Shown: positions 1 through 10,897, numbered from the stretch's first letter. The stretch is DNA of 64,000 bases from Tridacna crocea (GCA_943736015.1 OX031060.1:1818001-1882000), one strand, 5' to 3'. Notes: generated by a model not told the origin, from the letters alone. Numbers and translations are program-made.

Positions 1-202
1 AGAATGCCATCTAGGGGGAGATAATGTTGTAAAACCAGATAAAAGGTTACAAAATAGTGACCTGGCAATTTTTTACCTACCATCAAAATTTGTGAAAAAA
101 ATATTTAAATTCTAACACATTTTAACACCTGCGCAGTGTTTACTTTTTGCTTTGAAGAATGTGATTGTGACAACTTGGCTAAGGTATTTAGTTCTTAAAC
201 AG

Positions 203-247
203 AATGGCTGCTGTATTTCTGCCTGTATCTCTGTGCTATGACTACAG
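203..247 (+). CDS. candidate host exon 1
   Basis: A 45-nt segment sits between an acceptor-like TTCTTAAACAG and a donor-like CAG/GTTTTTTT. Read with one base completing the previous codon it encodes MAAVFLPVSLCYDY and leaves two bases (AG). That phase fits the candidate exon at 5302. The donor is weak and the exon is short, so chance is a real alternative. Confidence 0.22.
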
Positions 248-467
248 GTTTTTTTCGTAAGAATTCTCAAGAAAGGATTTTTTCCTGATGGAGACATTAT
301 TTTTCGCATCTTGATTTCCATCAAAGGTGGAGGTCTTGTTTTGACAAATGTTTATATGGCATGTCAGTCCTGGAATAAATGGAAAAATCAAGTCAACTAG
401 CAATCTGTCTGGGGCCAATGAATGTGATTGTGGGTTTGTGGTTTCTGGGGAATCCAACTGAATTGTC

Positions 468-698
468 TTGAAACTCTTTGCCAAACGACAAAATTTTAGG
501 ATTGTCCATATTGAAAGCATTTGCAGACGACAAAATAAAAGTGACTGAAAAATTGAAATTTGTCTTGTGAAGGGTAGAAAACATTGTGGTAAAAGGAGAA
601 AATGCTAGTAACCAGCATTTTCTCCTTTTCCCACAATTTTTTCTAAAGGCTTCTTTCTCGGGGGCGTCAAAAATTGGGATTGTGTGGTAATGGGTTAA
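468..698 (+). mobile_element. PB-A MITE
   Basis: Long arm, hairpin core and short arm are all present, ending TGGGTTAA. The left TTAA has decayed to TTGAAACTC. The left hairpin arm carries GTGGTAAAAGG and a loop variant TAGTAACCAG. Confidence 0.8.
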
Positions 699-784
699 GC
701 CTTTGTCATATGACAAATATTAGGCATGACAGTAAATTCTGAAAGGTTTTGCTGAAGGTGGTTCAAATGATATGTCTGTGAAAG

Positions 785-955
785 AGTAGAAAAAACATGA
801 AGGAAATAAAAAATACTGGTTTATACCAGCATTTTCTCCTTCTTCCACAATGTTTTTATCCTATTATCAACAAATTTCATCATCTGAGTCACATTTAACT
901 TGTTGTTGGAAAAGCTTTCAATTTAGACAAGTCTAAAATTTTGTTGTGTGGTAAT
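785..955 (-). mobile_element. PB-A MITE, degenerate
   Basis: The hairpin is decayed (TACTGGTTTATACCAGCATT), followed by the long-arm remnant GTCTAAAATTTTGTTGTGTGG. A second long-arm scrap lies at 960-1015. Confidence 0.55.
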
Positions 956-1025
956 GACCCTCAATCTTTGCCCTTTACCTTGTCCAAATTAAAAGTAATT
1001 GCAGATGACAAATGGTGTATTTTTT

Positions 1026-1500
1026 AGCTCACCTTAGCACAAAGTGCTAAAGGTGAACTATTGTGATCGCCCTATGTCCGTCGTCCGCTGTCCGTCAACA
1101 ATTTCTTTAAACATCTTCTCCTAAACCACTGGGCCAATCTTGATGAAACTTGGCAGGGATGTTCCTTGGGTGAAGCTGTACCAAAATTGTTCAAAGAATT
1201 CAATTCTACCCATAACTCTGGTTGCCATGGCAACAAAAAGGAAAACAAGTACAAAATCTTTGAAAATCTTCTCTGAAACTAGAAGGCGTAGATCTTTGAT
1301 ATTTAGTATATGGCATCTCCAAGTGGACCTCTACCAAGTTTGTTCAAATGATGCCCCTGGGGTCAAAACTGGCCTATCCCAGGGGTCACAAGTTTGAGCA
1401 TAGGAACAAAGAAAGAAAACCTTAAAAATCTCCTCCTTTAAAACTTGAAGGTGTAGAGCTTTGATAATTTGGTATGCATGTTTTAATTTTCTTTACAGAA
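1026..1500 (+). repeat. TTTTTAGCTCACC dispersed repeat, 5' part
   Basis: It opens TTTTTAGCTCACCTTAGC, then has the short hairpin GCACAAAGTGCTAAAGGTG and GTCCGTCGTCC. Degenerate lines with the theme CTCTGAAAC and GTTGCCATGGCAAC follow. The closing GGGCCATCTTGGCCCTC is missing, so the copy is truncated. The family is common in bivalve genomes and its replication mechanism is unclear to me. Confidence 0.6.
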
Positions 1501-1904
1501 TCAAACTGTACACATTCTGCTTGGATGCCTGTGAAATTTATTTAAAACCGGGTTAGTGGTTCGATAGAAAAAAGTTGTATGAAAAAAAGAAATCTAGCTA
1601 CAAATGCTATGAAATTAAAAAAAAAAATGAAAATCGTTGAGCTGTTCTTCTTCAAAACAGCCATTTGGAATCCCTACAAATTGGCACAAATGAGTGTTTC
1701 GTTGAATTCTTTTAGATTTCTGAATATTGACTGAATCGGTAAAGATCATGGCTGCTTTTTGTTTGGCTATAATATTGGTCATGAAAATCTGCAGTAAGAC
1801 TTGAAACATCAGAAGTGGCCAAAAGTAAATAAAACGGGTCTTACAATGCAGTTGGATTAAAATTAGAAACAGATATAAACAATATTCTAACACATGCAAA
1901 TTTG
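1501..1904. other. no feature recognised
   Basis: AT-rich sequence. A 94-codon minus-strand ORF has no recognisable motif and no splice context. Confidence 0.4.
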
Positions 1905-2123
1905 GCTCTATTTATAAACACAGAGCAAGGAAAGCGTGGTAAATCTGCGACAATCCATGTAGAGTGACGTCATTCTATATCGAGTGATGTCATTAAATGA
2001 GTGGGTTATTCAATGGAACATAATCTTCATTTGCGTTTTTACTCCAAGTTTGAACTTGTTTTCCTTTCATTAAGAATTTGCCATGTTAGAATCGAAATGA
2101 TCTTCTCTCTATCGTTTTTATCA
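1905..2123 (+). repeat. dispersed repeat, pair with 42275-42450
   Basis: Both places share TTTGGCTCTAT, GTAGAGTGACGTCAT, a second GTGAtGTCAT-like site and TGTTTTCCT followed by TTAAGA. No TSD or ends could be fixed. The two TGACGTCA-type sites resemble CRE motifs. Confidence 0.5.
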
Positions 2124-2232
2124 TTCAATAAACCATGTTGTGTGTTGTGAGGCACAATGAATAAACCACTCAGGTTTTCACCCTCATGGATTACTTATTG
2201 TGCCTCATAACTCACAATTGTGGTTTATTGAA
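2124..2232. repeat. foldback hairpin
   Basis: Left arm TTCAATAAACCA then TGAGGCACAAT pairs with right arm ATTGTGCCTCA then TGGTTTATTGAA. The loop is about 35 bp. It is probably a small foldback element; no TSD was identified. Confidence 0.55.
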
Positions 2233-2861
2233 CCATAACCACAATAGGAAAAAGATTATTTCTTAAATAATATACAGAAACAGGTAAAACACTAACAGTT
2301 TTAATGACTTCTTGTTTGTTTCGGCATGTTTGTCCAATCTCATGGTTGAGTGAGTCTCATCCAACTTCTCACAACCAATTGCACTGCGTTGAGACAACTT
2401 GTGAGACAATGTTGTTTGTCCAACCAGTGGCATGACCGATGTTAGCACTAGGTGCACTTACTCATGCATCTCTCGCGAGTAAATGTATGGTGGCTTGCAT
2501 AAGGATAGGCACCTTTGTCTGGCATTGGTTGTTGAAGTTTTCGTAAAGGATGAAAAATGTAATACAAAAATTGTCAGATTCCTTTACCTTGCAGTCAAAG
2601 ACCTCAGACATATCGCATTTAATGGTTCAAAGAAATCTAGTTACCATGACAACAGAAAAGTTTGAAATTAAAACTATTTTTTTTGTTGAGAAATAATGGG
2701 TCTGAGTTCCAGACCATTCAAAAGAAATGATTCTGTATTGACATTTTTTTGTGTGAAATTGATCTTTCAGTAAAGTGAAACTCTTTGTAAACGATGATGG
2801 AGACTAGATTTTTGGACCAGCTGAAAATGAAAGCAGTTTCAGACAACAAACCAAATGCAAC
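2233..2861. other. no feature recognised
   Basis: No conserved motif, convincing exon or repeat border seen. The tail at 2780-2860 includes scraps resembling a PB long arm. Confidence 0.35.
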
Positions 2862-3090
2862 TTAACTCCTTACCACACGACAAAATTTTAGACTGGTTCA
2901 AATTGAAAGCATTTGCAGACGACAAAATAAAGGTGAATGAAAAATTGAAATTTGTTTTGGGACGGGTAGAAAACACTGTGGGAAAAGGAGAAAATGCTGG
3001 TTACCAGCATTTTCTTCTTTTCCTACAGTGTTTTCAAAAGGCATCTTTCTCAGGGGCATCAAAAGTAGGGATTGTGTGGTAATGGGTTAA
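2862..3090 (+). mobile_element. PB-A MITE, intact
   Basis: TTAA lies at both ends (2862, 3087). The hairpin arms carry the CACTGTGGG / CCTACAGTG variant, with the base change present in both arms. Confidence 0.88.
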
Positions 3091-3220
3091 ATAATGAAAT
3101 TCATCATTGAAAGAGTAGAATACATTATGAAAATGAAAGGCTGGTAACCAGTGCTTTCTCTTTTACTAAAAATGTTCTCAAACGCCAAATTCCCTTAGGC
3201 TGTGAAATCAGGAGACTTTT

Positions 3221-3443
3221 TTAACCCTTTACTCCATAGATACTCATTTCAATGCATTGCTTGTAGGAGCCTTTGGAAAATATTGTGACAAAAGGTGAAA
3301 TTGCTCGTGACGAGCAATTTCACCTTTTGTCACAATGTTTTCTATGCTATCAAAAGGTGTCATATACACATAAGAAACGGCTTCATCCTTGCTGTTATTT
3401 AGGGTCAATTGGAATAGAAATGCCTTATGGGGTAAAGGGTTAA
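3221..3443 (+). mobile_element. PB-B MITE, intact
   Basis: It runs from TTAACCCTTTACTCC to GGGGTAAAGGGTTAA. The core palindrome is GTGACAAAAGGTGAAATTGC with loop TCGTGACGA. The right flank of the core contains CATATACACATAAGAAACGG, which marks subfamily B. Confidence 0.88.
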
Positions 3444-3603
3444 CAGTGCCCTTTACAGATAAGACTTTTTTAGCTTCTTCAATAATTGCAATATTTGCAA
3501 TGGCAAGTGCTCAGAAAGATGTTCAGTGTAATATCTAATAACTGCTGAACCAGTAATATTCATCAGGTACTTGTTTTTGTCGATTTTGTGTGTAGGTTAG
3601 TCC

Positions 3604-3831
3604 CTAACTCTTTACCGCATGACAAATTTTGAACTCTTCCAAACGGAAAGAGTTTGCAGATGACAATTTTAGATTTGGAGAAAATGGTTGAAAGTTCTCG
3701 ATAAGTGTAGAAAACACTGTGGGAAAAGGAGAAATTGCTCGTTACAAGCAATTTCTCCTTTTCCCACAGTGTTTTCAAAAGATTTTTACTGCAAACACGT
3801 AAAAACCAGGGCTTGTTTGGGAAAGAGTTAA
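3604..3831 (+). mobile_element. PB-C MITE
   Basis: The long arm carries CTCTTCCAAACGGAAAGAG and the right end reads GGGCTTGTTTGGGAAAGAG. The left TTAA has mutated to CTAA. The right TTAA (3828) is shared with the next copy. Confidence 0.82.
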
Positions 3832-4056
3832 CACTTTACCGAATGACAAAATTGTAGACTTGTCCAAATTGAAAGCACTTGCAGACCACAAAATAAATGT
3901 GATTCAGACACTGAAATTTAGTCTGGTAAGAGTAGAAAACGTTGTTGGAAAAGGAGAAAATGCTGGTTAGTAGCATTTTCTCCTTTTCCCTCTATATTTT
4001 CAAAAGGGTTCTTTCCCAGGGCCGTCATAACTCAGGATTGTGTGGTAAGAATAGTT
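3828..4056 (+). mobile_element. PB-A MITE abutting PB-C
   Basis: It starts at the shared TTAA of the previous element. The loop is TGGTTAGTAGCA and the right terminus is degraded (GTGGTAAGAATAGTT). Confidence 0.75.
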
Positions 4057-4069
4057 CAAAGAATAGTCC

Positions 4070-4270
4070 AGGGACCGTATTCACCAACCATTCTTAAGAA
4101 CGTTCTTTGTCTTATTCTCCAGAATTTTCTACATTTGTAAGTAACACAAGTTATGATTGGCTAAACCATTCGGTTAAGCCAATCAGAAGTGGTGTTTTAC
4201 TTACAAATTTACTAAACCTTGGAGAGTAAGACTAAGAATATTCTCAAGAATGGTTGGTGAATACCAGCCC
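4070..4270. mobile_element. FB1 foldback element
   Basis: Reference copy of FB1. Inverted ends read TATTCACCAACCATTCTTAA and its complement. The centre GATTGGCTAAACCATTCGGT folds onto TTAAGCCAATC, so almost the whole 200 bp forms a stem. No coding capacity. Other copies lie at 26605, 27273, 31991 and 44222. Superfamily is unresolved because no clean TSD is visible here. Confidence 0.75.
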
Positions 4271-4373
4271 TGAACCCATCCAAACCTAGACCAAAACAAA
4301 ATATAGATGTAGTTCTGATTACCTACTTTTAAGAATTAGGGTCAGTAGGTAGGAAAATGTTTTTTTGATTTTT

Positions 4374-4487
4374 AGCTCCACTGGCTGAAGGCCAGCGGGG
4401 TTATGTCATGGCCCGGTGTCCGTCGTGCGTCTGTCCATCTATGTGTGCGTTAACTTTTTTTCAAACATCTTCTTATACATGTGTTAC
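4374..4487 (+). repeat. TTTTTAGCTCCACTGG repeat, 5' fragment
   Basis: It opens TTTTTAGCTCCACTGGCTG with CCGGTGTCCGTCGTGCGTC and stops abruptly after AAACATCTTCTT, where unrelated sequence begins. Confidence 0.6.
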
Positions 4488-5301
4488 GAGTCAGGCGTAA
4501 CTAGAAAGTAGAAGCCAGCAACAAACGACAACAATTTAAATAACAGAATTTATTAACAAAAATATCAAATAAACAGTGACAATATTACAATAGTACAAAA
4601 CAATACCTTAGACGTTAAATTCAAAAGACAAATTATTCCAGTCTTAATTCCAATCTGATCCTGATCCAAACTGAATGTAATCCAAGCACATGAAATAATC
4701 CTCACTTTAGTCTAGTCTGATCCTAATCCAACTGAATGTAATCCAAGCACTTATTATGACACAAACACAAAATAATCCCCACTGTAGTCTGACAATCATG
4801 TATTAACTAGTGAACACTGAGATGTAAAAAGCTTTTCCTTTTATAATAACAGGGAAACTTCCAGAAAATTCATGTAAAAATGAGTTGCATAACTTCTAGT
4901 AATCAGATTGTATAAAGGCCTGGAAACTTCCAGCACAATATTCCACAAGAGAGAATCCAGTTCTAAAAATAGCAACAGGGGAAAACCATTCAAAAATAGA
5001 TACACACATGAACAAAACTAGGAATAACTGGGTATGTACATAACACATGGCTGTGCCATTATAAATGGCTGTGCCATGTATGTCATTTGGCAATGGCATA
5101 ATTATACAACCACAATGAAGTTATCCGCATCTATCTATCTGTCGGAGAAAACTTCATTTGGAAATGATAAACCAAGTTAAATGAATGTACGAACAGTTTG
5201 TCCACTGAAATATAGTTAGAAATATTTTGATAGAAAATTGAGTTTTTCCTTTTTAAGAGGAGCCTTATAATTTTCAGAGTGATAAACCGGCGTATTTCCA
5301 G
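4488..5301. other. unassigned insertion-like sequence
   Basis: It begins TGTTACGAGTCAGGCGTAAC exactly where the preceding repeat is cut. It contains two near-repeats of ATCCAACTGAATGTAATCC (about 4660-4750) and two of GGCTGTGCCAT (5048-5075). A solo LTR is possible because it starts TGTTAC, but no matching CA end with target duplication was found. Confidence 0.3.
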
Positions 5302-5373
5302 CAATGAAATGTACCATTGTGGTATCAATCCTCCAGATACAGCAGGGGGATTTGATGGCTCCCATCAGCAAAG
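5302..5373 (+). CDS. candidate host exon 2
   Basis: One of the better exon candidates. The acceptor is CGTATTTCCAG and the donor CAAAG/GTATGC is close to consensus. The 72-nt segment is open in phase 1+23 codons+2 and reads NEMYHCGINPPDTAGGFDGS then HQQ. The leftover AG plus the first T of the candidate at 14022 gives Ser. No family recognised. Confidence 0.42.
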
Positions 5374-5425
5374 GTATGCCGAATGATATTATAGTATTGT
5401 ACCTGCCTCAATCAGCATCTATCCA

Positions 5426-5640
5426 TTAACCCATTACCACACAATCCCTACTTTTGACGACCCTGAGAAAGAAGCCTTTAGAAAACATTGTGGGAAAAGG
5501 AGAAAATGCTGGTAACCAGCATTTTCTCCTTTTCCCACAATGTTTTCAACCCTTCAAATTTTCAGTCACTTTAATTTTGTCATCTGCAAATGCTTTCAAT
5601 TTGGACAAACCTAAAACTTTGTTGTTTGGTAATGAGTTAA
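5426..5640 (-). mobile_element. PB-A MITE, intact
   Basis: TTAACCCATTACC to GGTAATGAGTTAA with a perfect GGTAACC-centred hairpin. It is 215 bp because the long arm lacks about 13 bp near the hairpin. Confidence 0.88.
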
Positions 5641-5794
5641 GTTTACAAATAAAAAATTAAAGTTTGGTTACCTTGTCCACATGTTTGCACACATCTTGAG
5701 CCCTTTGTGATGAATAAGCCTGAAGATTTTATTATCTTGCAATGGATTAAACATGAATTTTAGTACTTTCAAATACAAGAAAACTAAACGCATT

Positions 5795-6014
5795 TTAACA
5801 TTTTACTACACAATCTCAGTCCCATGAGAAAGATGACTGTTTAAAACATCGTGAAATGGGAGAAAATGCTGGTGCATTTTCTGCTTTTTCACATTGTAAA
5901 AATGTATTCCCTTCAAAAGACAAATTTTGGTTCTTGTGTCAAGTTTACATAGTTGTCTACAAGTGCTTTGAAATTGACCAAGAACAAAGTTTTGTTGTCA
6001 GATGGACTGTAAAT
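5795..6014 (-). mobile_element. PB-A MITE, degenerate
   Basis: Left TTAACATTTTACTACACAAT is readable. The hairpin is eroded (ATGCTGGTGCATTTTCTGC). Confidence 0.6.
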
Positions 6015-6515
6015 TGCTAGTAAATCGCTTGACCACACAGGATTATAGCCTTGTCACAGTAGAGCATGATGTCAACATTGATTAACTGTGAAAAAAGACA
6101 TGCTTGTACCTATTTATTGTAGAAATAACCAATAATTTCAGCGATGTGCTAGCATGTCATGGAAATTGTCCCTGCCTATTCTCTACAACATAAATGACAT
6201 GCTCTGTGAATTGAAAAGTGCTGACATGCCGACGCGAGATTCTTATGATCATGGACTGTCACACACTTATGGTTTCAAAATTAAAACTGTGACTACAGAA
6301 CTGTGAAAAAGCGTTGGTATTGTGTAAAGAAGTTCAATTCTTAAGGCTTTATTATTGGTTGAGGAATTGTGAAAAGTTTAAGAATTCAAAGCTTCATTTT
6401 ATTGGATGGGAGATTTCGTTATTTCATTGGAATTGTGCAGAGTTCGGGGTTTGTACTCTGAGAGGAGAAATTGAATTATCCTCTGCAATCAACAAGTTGA
6501 TTGCCAGTATGGCAC
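6015..6515. other. no confident feature
   Basis: An acceptor-like AATAATTTCAG at 6141 is followed by an open frame (MSWKLSLPILYNINDMLCEL) but no donor fits and the phase clashes with the exon at 5302. It is listed under rejected items. Confidence 0.3.
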
Positions 6516-6744
6516 TTAACCCTTTACCAGACAACAAAACTTTTGCCTTGTCCAAATTGAAAGCACTTGCAGAAGACAAAATAAAAGTGGCTGAAAATTT
6601 GAAATTTGTTTTGTGAAGGGTAGAAAACATTGTGGGAAAAGGAGAAAATGCTGGTTACCAGCATTTTCTTCTTTTCCCACAATGTTTTCTCAAGGCTTCC
6701 TTCTCAGGGTCATCAAAAGTAGGGATTGTGTGGTAATGTGTTTA
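6516..6744 (+). mobile_element. PB-A MITE
   Basis: Left TTAACCCTTTACCAGAC is intact. The right TTAA has decayed to TTTA where it meets the next copy. Confidence 0.83.
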
Positions 6745-6967
6745 CCCTCTACCAGACAACAAAATTTTTGCCTTGTCCAAATTGAAAGCATTTGCAAACA
6801 ACAAATTAAATGTTACTCAAAACATAAAAATTTGTCTTTCATAGGTAGAAAACATTGTGGGAAAAGGAGAAAATGCTGGTTACCAGCAATTGCTCCTTTT
6901 CCCACAATATTAAGAAAACCTTCTCTCTTAAGGTTGTTTAAAATTGTCATTTTGTAGTGAACGTTAA
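6741..6967 (+). mobile_element. PB-A MITE in tandem
   Basis: It begins at the decayed junction TTTACCCTCTACC and ends at TTAA 6964. The right hairpin arm has GCAATTGCTCC instead of GCATTTTCTCC, so the two arms no longer pair at that point. Confidence 0.78.
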
Positions 6968-7190
6968 CCCTTTACTCCTTGCGTCCCAAAACAATATTGC
7001 AGCGGATCCGGCTTGCAAAACATTAGTATGAAATTTGGAATCCGTATGATTTATGGTAAAGACAGTCATGAGTACAAGTACAAATATGTTGGCAAAAGAA
7101 AGAATTGCTCAAGATGAGAAACTTTTTTCTTGCCACAATCCTTTCCAAAATGGTTCCTTGCAAGTGCAAAAATGTCTATTTTAGTATTTG
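6964..7190. mobile_element. PB-like MITE, highly diverged
   Basis: It starts TTAACCCTTTACTCC like PB-B. The centre TTGGCAAAAGAAAGAATTGC with TTTCTTGCCACAAT is a decayed palindrome. Interior is otherwise unlike PB-B, so this may be a fourth subfamily. Confidence 0.45.
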
Positions 7191-7403
7191 TTTATCTCTT
7201 ACCAAATGACAAAGTTTTAGACTGGTCCAAATTGAAAGCATTTGCAGACAACAAACAAAAGGTGGTTCAAGTGATGAAATTTGTCTTTGGTAGGGTAGAA
7301 AATATTGTGGGAAAAGGAGAAAATGCTGGTTACCAGCATTTTCACCTTTTCCCTGAATGTTTTCAACAGCTTAATTTCTCAGGGTTATTGACAGTCAGGG
7401 TTA
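7191..7403 (+). mobile_element. PB-A MITE, 3'-truncated
   Basis: The long arm and hairpin are clear. The short arm ends early at GTCAGGGTTAA. Confidence 0.72.
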
Positions 7404-7600
7404 AAGGTCCCTGAGGAAAAGGGCTTTTGAAAACATTGCATGAAAAGGTGAAAAGGGATGAGAACTAGCATTTCCTCCTTCTCCAGCAATGTTTTCTAGC
7501 CTTTCAAAGCCAGCTTGTATCATTTGAGTCATACTGAATTTGTTGTCTGCAAATGCTTTCAGTTTGGAAGTGTCAAAGTTTGTCCTTTGTTAAAGACTAA
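7404..7600 (-). mobile_element. PB-A MITE, 5'-truncated
   Basis: It starts inside the short arm (CCCTGAGGAAAAGGGC). The hairpin is imperfect and the long arm ends GTCCTTTGTTAAAGACTAA. Confidence 0.65.
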
Positions 7601-7615
7601 TTGTTGCATAAATGC

Positions 7616-7849
7616 TTAACTCTCTACCACCCAATCCCGACTTTTAACGACCCTGAGAAAAGGCCTTTTGAAAACATTGTTGGAAAAGGAGAAAATGCTG
7701 GTAACCAGCATTTTCTCCTTTTCCCACAATGTTTTCTACCCTTCCCATATCCAAATCAAATTTTAATTTTTCAGTCACATATATTTTGTCGTCTGCAAAT
7801 GCTTTCAATTTGGACCAGTCTATAAATTTGTCGCTTGGTAAAGAGCTAA
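7616..7849 (-). mobile_element. PB-A MITE
   Basis: Left TTAACTCTCTACCACCC. Right end GGTAAAGAGCTAA has one substitution in the TTAA. Confidence 0.85.
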
Positions 7850-7871
7850 TCACAACTAAGATGTCTGGAGA

Positions 7872-7913
7872 CTTTGTAGATCAAGATTAGCCTAGATACA
7901 GAACTACAATGCC
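7872..7913 (+). repeat. half-copy of FB3-like motif, duplicated at 8115
   Basis: GACTTTGTAGATCAAGAT to CAATGCCTT occurs here and again at 8115-8160, flanking a 3'-truncated PB-B MITE. Confidence 0.5.
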
Positions 7914-8114
7914 TTAACCCTTTACTCCATAAGGCATTTCTAAGGTATCTCAAATTGACCCTAAATAACAGCAAGGATGGAGCCATTTCTTACGTGTATA
8001 TGACACCTTTTGATAGCAGAGAAAACATTGCGACAAAAGGTGAAATTGCTTGTCGCGAGCAATTTCACCTTTTGGCACAATGTTTTCAAAAGGCTCCTAC
8101 AAGCAATGTCTTGA
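7914..8114 (-). mobile_element. PB-B MITE, truncated
   Basis: TTAACCCTTTACTCCATAAGG start and the loop CTTGTCGCGAG are present. The terminal segment after the hairpin is lost at CTCCTACAAGCAATG. Confidence 0.75.
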
Positions 8115-8162
8115 GACTTTGTAGATCAAGATCTGCCTATACAGAACTGCAATGCCTTGAGG

Positions 8163-8619
8163 TGAGATTATTTGACTAAAATAGTCCTACAATTGCCATA
8201 TTTCCTACAGACTGAAAATGTCAATTTTGATGATTTATTTGTTCCTCATAGGATTGGAATCAGAATCCCAGATTGAATTAAAAAGACTTATCGGAGGACA
8301 TTTTCCTGGGGCAGGGAGGGAAGTATTCACAGGAATTTATAAATTAAATTCTAATTCAAACAGATCTGTAAAAATTCTCTGTTTCATTGATATCGTAGCT
8401 TGTCTCTTAAAAGGTGTTACTGTTTCTGTGTCATATACGTGTAGTTGCAATATCAAAATGTCATTAAATGTATTTTGCGTTGCAAATATCATTAAATTGC
8501 ATTGGGTATTAACTGACTAAATAAAGATTCAGTGTTGGTGTCACTATTGGCTATTATATAAGCTATGTCAAGATTCTGTGATATTATATGTGATAATTCC
8601 TGTGTTTTTACATCAGCCA
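8163..8619. other. unassigned, weak exon candidate at 8212
   Basis: A good acceptor ATATTTCCTACAG (8211) is followed by long open reading in two frames. A second acceptor TTTGTTCCTCATAG lies at 8252, and AATAAA is at 8520. No donor gives a phase compatible with the neighbours, so no exon is asserted. Confidence 0.3.
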
Positions 8620-10215
8620 TGATGTCATTTTGTGTCATTGTTGGGTAACTCAGAATATGAAGTTGTGATGTCATCATGTGTCATTGTTGGCTAGGTCAGA
8701 ATACAAAGCCATGATTTTATTTTGTGTAATTGTCGGCTAAGTCAGAATACAAAGCCGTTGTCATTTTGTTTTGGCTAAGTCAAAATACAAAGCCATATTG
8801 TCATTTTGTGTCATAGGCTAAGTCAGAATACAAAACTATGGTGTCATTTTGTGTTGGCTAGGTCAGAATACAAAGCCATATTGTCATTTTGTGTCATTGT
8901 TGGCTGAGTCTGAGTACAAGGTCATGATGTCATTTTGTGTCATTGTTGGCTAGGTCAGAATACAAAGCCATGGTGTCATTGTGTGTTGGCAAAGTCAGAA
9001 AACAAAGCCATATTGTCATTTTTTGTCGTTGGCAAAGTCAGAACACAAAGCCATATTGTCATTTTGTGTCTTTGGCTAAGCCAGAATGCAAGGCCGTGAT
9101 GTCATTTTGTGTCATTGTTGGCTAGATCAGAATGCAAGGCCGTGATGTCATTTTGTGTCATTGTTGGCTAGGTCAGAATGCAAGGCCGTGGTGTCATTTT
9201 GTGTCATTGTTGGCTAGGTCAGAATGCAAGGCCGTGGTGTCATTTTGTGTCAGTGTAGGCTAGGTCAGAATGCAAGGCCGTGGTGTCAGTTTGTGTCATT
9301 GTTGGCTAGATCAGAATGCAAGGCCATGTTGGCTAGGTCGGAATACAAGTCCATGATGTCATTTTGTGTCATTGTTGGCTAGGTCGGAATGCAAGGCCAT
9401 GGTGTCATTTTGTTTCATTGTTGGCTAGGTCGGAATCCAAGGCCATGGTGTCATTTTGTTTCATTGTTGGCTAGGTCGGATGCAAGGCCATGGTGTCATT
9501 TTGTGTCATTGTTGGCTAGGTCGGAATGCAAGGCCGTGGTGTCATTTTGTGTCATTGTTGGCTAGGTCGGAATACAAAACCATATTGTCATTTTGTGTCA
9601 TTGTTGGCGAAGTCAGAATACAAAACCATATTGTCATTTTGTGTTATTGGCGAAGTCACAATGCAAGGTCATGATGTCATTTTGTTTCATTGTTAGCTAG
9701 GTCAGAATACAAAGCCATGATGTCATTTTGTTTCATTTCTGGCTAAGTCAGAATACAAAGCCATGATGTCATTTTGTTTCATTTCTGGCTAAGTCAGAAT
9801 ACAAAGCTATGGTGTCATTTTGTGTCATTGTTAGGTAGATCAGAATACAAAGCCATGGTGTCATTTTGTGTCATTGTTGGCTAAGTCGGAATACAAAGCC
9901 ATGATGTAGTTTTGTGTCATTGTTTGCTAAGTCAGAATACAAAGCCATAATGTCATTTTGTGTCATTGTTGGCTAAGTCGGAATACAAAGCCATAATGTC
10001 ATTTTGTGTCATTGTTGTTTTAGTCAGAGTACAAAGCCATAACGTCATGTGTCATCAGTTAAGTTAGAATACAAAGTCATAATATTATGTGCCATTGTTG
10101 GCTAACTCAGAATAAAAAGCTATGCTGTCATTATGTTCCACTGTAGGCTAAATCAGATTACAGAGCCAGGATGTCATTATGTGTTATTGCAAGTTAAGTC
10201 AGGATTCAAATCCAT
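8620..10215. repeat. 46-bp minisatellite
   Basis: Roughly 34 imperfect copies of a unit reading GTCATTTTGTGTCATTGTTG then GCTAGGTCAGAATACAAAGC then CATGGT. Shorter units lacking TTGTTG occur between 8740 and 9090. Edge copies are most diverged and the central block 9100-9560 is the most homogeneous, as expected for unequal exchange. Confidence 0.92.
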
Positions 10216-10669
10216 GATGTTATTGCGTATCTACGGCACATCAGGAAAGTCATGATTAATGTAAATGAATTTGTTTATGGCATTATCTTTCTTTTTCTTT
10301 TCAACTGCAATGTTAAGTTTTCAATTCAGTACATAATTATGTGCTTCAAATAAGTGAGGATATTAAACACAGGCATCTATATCATGTTATTAAGGTGCCT
10401 TATGACAAGTGTGTTGAATTTTACTGAAGTGACATTCTGACTTAAAATTGTTAAAAAGAAAAAAGCATTGCATAATTATGAATAATTATTTATAATAGGC
10501 AATTTTTTAAACAAAGAGACCCAGAAAATACACCGCACAGTTTCAACTCTATCTTATGACAGACAGAAAATGATTGAGACTTCACAATAGTGTGCTTACT
10601 AAATTATTCAATATTTGAGCAAAACTATTGCCAATAAATATAAGCACATCGTGTTTTGAAATAAAGATC
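10216..10669. other. no feature recognised
   Basis: AT-rich unique sequence with no exon-like border pair, repeat border or palindrome noticed. Confidence 0.4.
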
Positions 10670-10897
10670 TTAACCCTTTACCACATGGCAAAATTTTAGA
10701 CCTATCCAAATTGAAAGCGTTTGCAGACAACAATTTCATAGTAACTCACATGCTGAAATTTTCTTTTGATGGGGAAGAAAACTTTGTGGGAAAAGGAGAA
10801 AATGCTGGTTACCAGCATTTGTTCGTTTCCCACAATGTTTTCAACAGGCTTCTTCCTCAGGGTCGTCAGAAGTCGTCATTGTGTGGTAAAGGGTTAA
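10670..10897 (+). mobile_element. PB-A MITE, intact
   Basis: TTAACCCTTTACCACATGG to GGTAAAGGGTTAA. The right hairpin arm has lost several bases of TTTTCTCCTTTT. Confidence 0.85.

Noticed and set aside
2855-3082. Recurrent 60-110-codon ORFs containing LFPQCF, NAGYQHFLLF or NAGNQHFLL
   Set aside because: They occur on both strands in every PB MITE because the palindrome and arms happen to be open. There is no evidence of a protein family.
4488-5113. Solo LTR starting TGTTACG
   Set aside because: No matching CA end with a 4-6-bp target duplication could be found.
6142-6304. Open segment after AATAATTTCAG as an exon
   Set aside because: The frame compatible with the upstream candidate stops early and the attractive frame lacks a donor and matching phase.
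8212-8412. Open segments after TTTCCTACAG and TTCCTCATAG as an exon, with AATAAA at 8520
   Set aside because: Three conflicting readings and no phase-compatible donor. It could still be a terminal exon of another transcript.
8620-10215. CRISPR array
   Set aside because: Units are contiguous and imperfect with no regular unique spacers, and the context is eukaryotic.
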